Source of the DNA: Prevotella sp.
GTDB lineage: Bacteria > Bacteroidota > Bacteroidia > Bacteroidales > Bacteroidaceae
NCBI GenBank assembly: GCA_024697645.1
Contig: JAILFH010000091.1
Coordinates: 1 to 37,736, forward strand
Direction: 5' to 3'
Length of the DNA stretch: 37,736 bases
Below the pieces are notes generated by a model. That model was not told the origin of the DNA and searched no databases. It saw only the letters and a program-made list of their open reading frames with translations. The position numbers and the translations under genes were made by a program. The stretch's first letter is position 1; every line of letters begins with the position of its first letter. Shown here piece after piece: positions 35,801 to 37,736 of the stretch.

Positions 35801-36247
35801 AAAAAATGGGGTTCGAAGTGGGATCTTCGCAACAAGCGAATCGTATGGAGTGCTGAAAACGTCACCGTGAAACCTGATGGAATCGCCTATACGAGTGGCG
35901 AAAATATGGTGTTTGTTGGTTGTTCCTATCGTCAGGAACTTGCAGGAATCCTCGGTCTGAACGAAACCGGCGACCGCTTCTGCTATATCGACGACGGTGG
36001 CTCGCAAGACGTTGATGCCTTCCACGCCTATTTCATCAACATCACTGATCCTGGAAATGCCAAGACAATGAATATCGCTATCTTGAATAACGAAACCGAC
36101 GACATCAAGCAAGTTGAAAACGTTGTTATTGATACTGAAAACTGCGCCGTCTATAACCTGAATGGTCAGCAAGTAGGCATTGCTTCAGAACTCAATAAAC
36201 TGCCTCGTGGCATCTATGTCATTCAAGGCAGAAAGGTGATGCGCTAA
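32864..36247 (+). CDS. Secreted C10-family (streptopain-like) cysteine peptidase with Ig-like domains and C-terminal tag
   Basis: 1127 residues from ATG 32864, chosen because MRKIFVILSVFMATIAYA is a clean signal peptide and the promoter lies downstream of the open frame's first ATG (32579). Residues about 20-140 are a Spi-type inhibitory propeptide (EAYYYIFNVGDNNGFVIVSGDD). The catalytic domain (about 140-395) has Cys183 (YTGCVATSMSQIMY), His332 (GSGGGHSFICDGF) and Asn348 in INWGWGG. An acidic linker (GGEEGGEEEEEP) leads to several CARDB/Ig-like repeats, and the end reads YNLNGQQV...RGIYVIQGRKVMR, a sorting-type tag. C10 peptidases degrade extracellular proteins. It stands alone between divergent GH43 and rimP. 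Confidence 0.93.
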   Translation: MRKIFVILSVFMATIAYAAPISKEQAMEKAAAFLSEKNPTSAQRGMRMAAKADRIEEASDEAYYYIFNVGDNNGFVIVSGDDHTESILGYSDEGSFDPNSIPENMKFWLEGYAQQLKALANMSEEQAERAVRAPRKTRVVTRNSIAPLITTKWDQATPYWNMCPQFMVSDDEADGYDLAYTGCVATSMSQIMYFHKQPAKLTKDIPSYTFTYSDGNYNYATVEMEGLSADGSEFDWEHMRETYTGAEDEVYTNAVAKLMFYVGCSVKMQYGTSSSGAYTDDIPTGFTYFGYGSKIAFRTDYTQDTWDDLVYSELAAGRPMIYNGTAGSGGGHSFICDGFEYGNYFHINWGWGGMGNGYFQLAIMNPQDSGIGGSSSSEGYNMKQNIIYNIIPGTAEGGEEGGEEEEEPALTATNIDFTSTSFDRDSKSDAFKIYKSKIVKISYSDHSGTGKKFKTGLALYDPTEGTYTMIPGTDSYLYSTVTTSALGDTRKIGDGVYSNATTMTFGAGLTGTYRMVPMYQVEGSSDWVPMLESDRFYLELDITNYSASVIKHPEIDLSVTNWSFDGELKVGSKVQVNATIKNNSEDRFYGDIYLDFGGQQIDEYSQYTTVVQAEVLAGQENVVTFNVSPASSGTKTVKAMLVDTYGSFDDLSSSGSVTIAESAESGELDLSVVIEAVNATDATVSNTHGTIYDSSAQFKATITNNSSGEYNKYVLAPLFICVWDEENNKFKGSMVTYKQQSITLAAGESKSLYFDFDNLAYGSIYSMNIYARNYVADTEEGSHLENIVKSGESKYYAIERGIITWTGDGTRTGFKPEEGFVIAENVAAVSLEGLSLSSITPSENPNTLYFLGEGETAPSGLSSKNIITGSQATNISLTDGYDFFTPQTFTADAISYERTFTQGHNNTARTGWSTIVLPFAPTKVMNATDNKQIDWFHSSSEKGKHFWVCDFVEEDGTTVYFQNAEEMLANVPYIVAVPDKKWGSKWDLRNKRIVWSAENVTVKPDGIAYTSGENMVFVGCSYRQELAGILGLNETGDRFCYIDDGGSQDVDAFHAYFINITDPGNAKTMNIAILNNETDDIKQVENVVIDTENCAVYNLNGQQVGIASELNKLPRGIYVIQGRKVMR

Positions 36248-36354
36248 AGATTTCAAGTAACTGCAAAAATATCAGGATTTTACGTCTCAAACATTATAAA
36301 AAGGTGGAAAATGCAGAAAATTTGCCCTTTTTGAGTGAATAAAAGGCAAAAAAG

Positions 36355-36385
36355 TTTGCAATTTCAGAAAAATTTTGTACCTTTG
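36355..36385 (+). promoter_or_regulatory. Promoter of the rimP-nusA operon
   Basis: TTTG (36355-36358), 19 bp, TACCTTTG (36378-36385): full consensus match. Predicted start near 36391, about 140 nt before rimP. The region 36248-36354 between the C10 gene and this promoter shows no clear terminator. Confidence 0.78.
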
Positions 36386-36397
36386 CACCCGTTCAGT

Positions 36398-36470
36398 GGA
36401 ATGAGGGACTCCGACGAGAGTTCCTCATTCCTTTGTAAATAGCCGTTCCAATGGTCAAAATTATGACCAT
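36398..36470 (+). promoter_or_regulatory. Structured rimP leader with two hairpins
   Basis: Hairpin 1: GGAATGAGG (36398-36406) with CCTCATTCC (36423-36431), plus inner ACTC/GAGT (36408-36411 with 36418-36421), followed by TTTGT. Hairpin 2: ATGGTCA (36451-36457) with TGACCAT (36464-36470). Both lie in the predicted 5' leader, the first almost at the RNA 5' end. Attenuation or autoregulation by NusA is possible but inferred. Confidence 0.55.
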
Positions 36471-36532
36471 GAAAGGGAATAGGCATCTGGAGAAAGTGAA
36501 TATAATTCTTTTTATAACAATAAAACATTAAT

Positions 36533-36997
36533 ATGATTGACAAGAATGTCGTTAAAGGAATTGTAGGCGAGTGGCTCGCTGATAAAGACTATTTCCTGGT
36601 GGACGTAGAAGTGAGCACTGACAACCGCGTCGTGGTAGAGATTGACCACGCCGATGGTGTGTGGATTGAAGACTGCGTGGAACTGAGCCGGTTTATCGAA
36701 GACCGCTTGGACCGCGACGATGAAGACTTTGAACTGGAAGTCGGTTCTGCTGGTCTGGGTCAGCCTTTCAAGGTCGTCCAGCAATACGAGAACCACATTG
36801 GTAAGGATGTTGAGGTTCTTACTGCCGACGGCAAGAAACTGAAGGGAGTACTGAAGTCGGTCGATGGCGACAAATTCGTTGTTACCGTCGAAGAGAAGGT
36901 ACGCGTCGAAGGCAAGAAACGCCCAGAGATTCAGCAGAAGGACATGGAGTTCAAGATGGACGAGGTGAAATACTGCAAGTATTTGTTCCAAGTCTAA
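36533..36997 (+). CDS. rimP: Ribosome maturation factor RimP
   Basis: A 154-residue cytoplasmic protein with the RimP pattern: an N-terminal alpha/beta domain containing FLVDVEVSTDNRVVVEIDHADGVWIEDCVELSRFIEDRLDRD, then LEVGSAGLGQPFKV (the family's conserved S-[AP]-G-L-x-x-P segment) and a C-terminal SH3-like domain (HIGKDVEVLTADGKKLKGVL). RimP assists maturation of the 30S ribosomal subunit. It precedes nusA by 88 bp on the same strand, the conserved rimP-nusA order of bacteria. It has no Shine-Dalgarno sequence, only an AT-rich upstream region. Confidence 0.95.
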   Translation: MIDKNVVKGIVGEWLADKDYFLVDVEVSTDNRVVVEIDHADGVWIEDCVELSRFIEDRLDRDDEDFELEVGSAGLGQPFKVVQQYENHIGKDVEVLTADGKKLKGVLKSVDGDKFVVTVEEKVRVEGKKRPEIQQKDMEFKMDEVKYCKYLFQV

Positions 36998-37016
36998 AAG
37001 GTCTTCTAAACCCTAA

Positions 37017-37051
37017 CCAGTTGCCCTGCGATTTTCTTTCCAGGGTACTGG
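37017..37051 (+). other. Hairpin between rimP and nusA
   Basis: CCAGT (37017-37021) with ACTGG (37047-37051) and inner CCCT/AGGG (37024-37027 with 37042-37045). No T run follows, so it is not a terminator; it may adjust stability or expression between the two genes. Function unknown. Confidence 0.4.
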
Positions 37052-37085
37052 CCTTCGGAGAACAATAATTAAAAATAATACATAA

Positions 37086-37736
37086 ATGGCAACAAAAAAG
37101 ACAGAAACCGTGAGCATGATCGAAACGTTCAAAGAGTTCAAAGAGACCAAGAACATCGATCGTACCACTCTGGTGAGCGTGCTGGAAGAAAGTTTCCGCA
37201 ACGTGCTCGCAAAGATTTTCGGCTCTGACGAGAACTTCGACGTAATCGTCAATCCCGACAAAGGTGACTTCGAGATCTACCGCAACCGCGTGGTTGTAGA
37301 AGATGGTGAAGTGGAAGACGAGAACAAGCAGATCTCACTGAGCGAGGCTCAGAAGATTGAGCCTGACTATGAAGTTGATGAGGAAGTGTCTGAGCGTGTA
37401 GATTTCACTAAGTTTGGCCGCCGCGCCATTCTGAATCTCCGTCAGACTCTGGCTTCGAAGATTCTTGAACTGGAACACGACTCACTCTACAACAAGTACA
37501 AGGACCGCGTGGGACAGATTGTCTCGGGCGAGGTCTATCAGATGTGGAAGCGTGAGGTGCTGGTGGTCGACGATGAGAACAATGAGCTCATCCTTCCGAA
37601 GTCCGAGCAGATTCCCAACGACCAGTATCGCAAGGGTGAGACCATCCGTGCCGTCATCCATCAGGTGACCAACGAGAACAACAACCCGAAGATCATCCTG
37701 AGCCGTACGAGCCCCGTGTTCCTGCAGCGTCTGCTG
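37086..37736 (+). CDS. nusA: Transcription termination/antitermination factor NusA, N-terminal part (runs off window)
   Basis: The first 217 residues, starting MATKKTETVSMIETFKEFKE, cover the NusA N-terminal RNA-polymerase-binding domain (LVSVLEESFRNVLAKIFG, DFEIYRNRVVVEDGEV, KFGRRAILNLRQTLASKI) and the beginning of the S1 domain (GQIVSGEVYQMWKREVLVV). The frame is open to the window end. NusA binds RNA polymerase and modulates pausing, intrinsic termination and antitermination. Position after rimP matches the conserved operon. Confidence 0.97.
   Translation, partial: MATKKTETVSMIETFKEFKETKNIDRTTLVSVLEESFRNVLAKIFGSDENFDVIVNPDKGDFEIYRNRVVVEDGEVEDENKQISLSEAQKIEPDYEVDEEVSERVDFTKFGRRAILNLRQTLASKILELEHDSLYNKYKDRVGQIVSGEVYQMWKREVLVVDDENNELILPKSEQIPNDQYRKGETIRAVIHQVTNENNNPKIILSRTSPVFLQRLL

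Overview
The window looks like chromosomal DNA of a Bacteroidales bacterium, most likely a Prevotella-type member (Prevotellaceae). The evidence is two SusC/SusD outer-membrane uptake loci, many lipoproteins with a Cys lipobox followed by acidic residues, secreted C10 and M6 peptidases that end in a short Y-[DN]-[LI]-x-G-x-x-V ... GIYIINGKKV-type C-terminal tag, and repeated matches to the Bacteroidota primary-sigma promoter (TTTG-N19-21-TANNTTTG). The genus assignment is inference. I saw no tRNA, rRNA, transposase, integrase or CRISPR array.

Layout: 1-192 is the start of a LacI-type regulator (minus). 345-887 is a truncated susC (minus). 906-1545 is a promoter-bearing segment flanked by an 80-bp perfect inverted repeat. 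1564-7587 is a plus-strand operon: susC, susD and two small surface lipoproteins. 7588-8426 is a gap between convergent genes, with terminators and a degenerate 22-23-bp periodic array. 8427-11006 is an M6 metallopeptidase (minus). 11314-21652 is a minus-strand operon read as susC, susD, zinc metallopeptidase lipoprotein, DUF4302 lipoprotein and a large secreted DUF4859-like protein. 21857-26940 (minus) is a housekeeping and envelope cluster: dut, TPR lipoprotein, DUF4292 lipoprotein and EnvC-like protein. 27095-28429 is dgt (plus). 28430-29257 is a gene-free gap between convergent genes that holds a composite palindromic element and a second 22-bp array. 29258-30561 is ung plus a DUF3109 Cys-rich protein (minus). 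30786-32483 is a secreted GH43 enzyme (minus). 32864-36247 is a secreted C10 cysteine peptidase (plus). 36533 to the end is rimP followed by the start of nusA (plus).

Functionally, the region combines outer-membrane uptake (two SusCD pairs) with secreted or surface hydrolases (three peptidases of different families and one GH43). The second SusCD operon carries its own zinc peptidase and may handle peptides or glycopeptides; that substrate is inferred. The housekeeping genes handle nucleotide-pool hygiene and repair (dut, dgt, ung), cell-wall cleavage control (EnvC-like) and ribosome assembly/transcription (rimP-nusA).

The best candidates for undescribed biology are: (i) the 906-1545 segment, bounded by 80-bp perfect inverted repeats that span the 5' leader and signal-peptide codons of two susC genes with unrelated plug domains and holding two outward-facing promoters, which suggests an invertible leader/promoter switch; (ii) two degenerate 22-bp-period arrays, both in gaps between convergent genes; and (iii) a mirror-symmetric element built of ACCTACCAT/ATGGTAGGT 9-mers spaced 11 and 8 bp apart.
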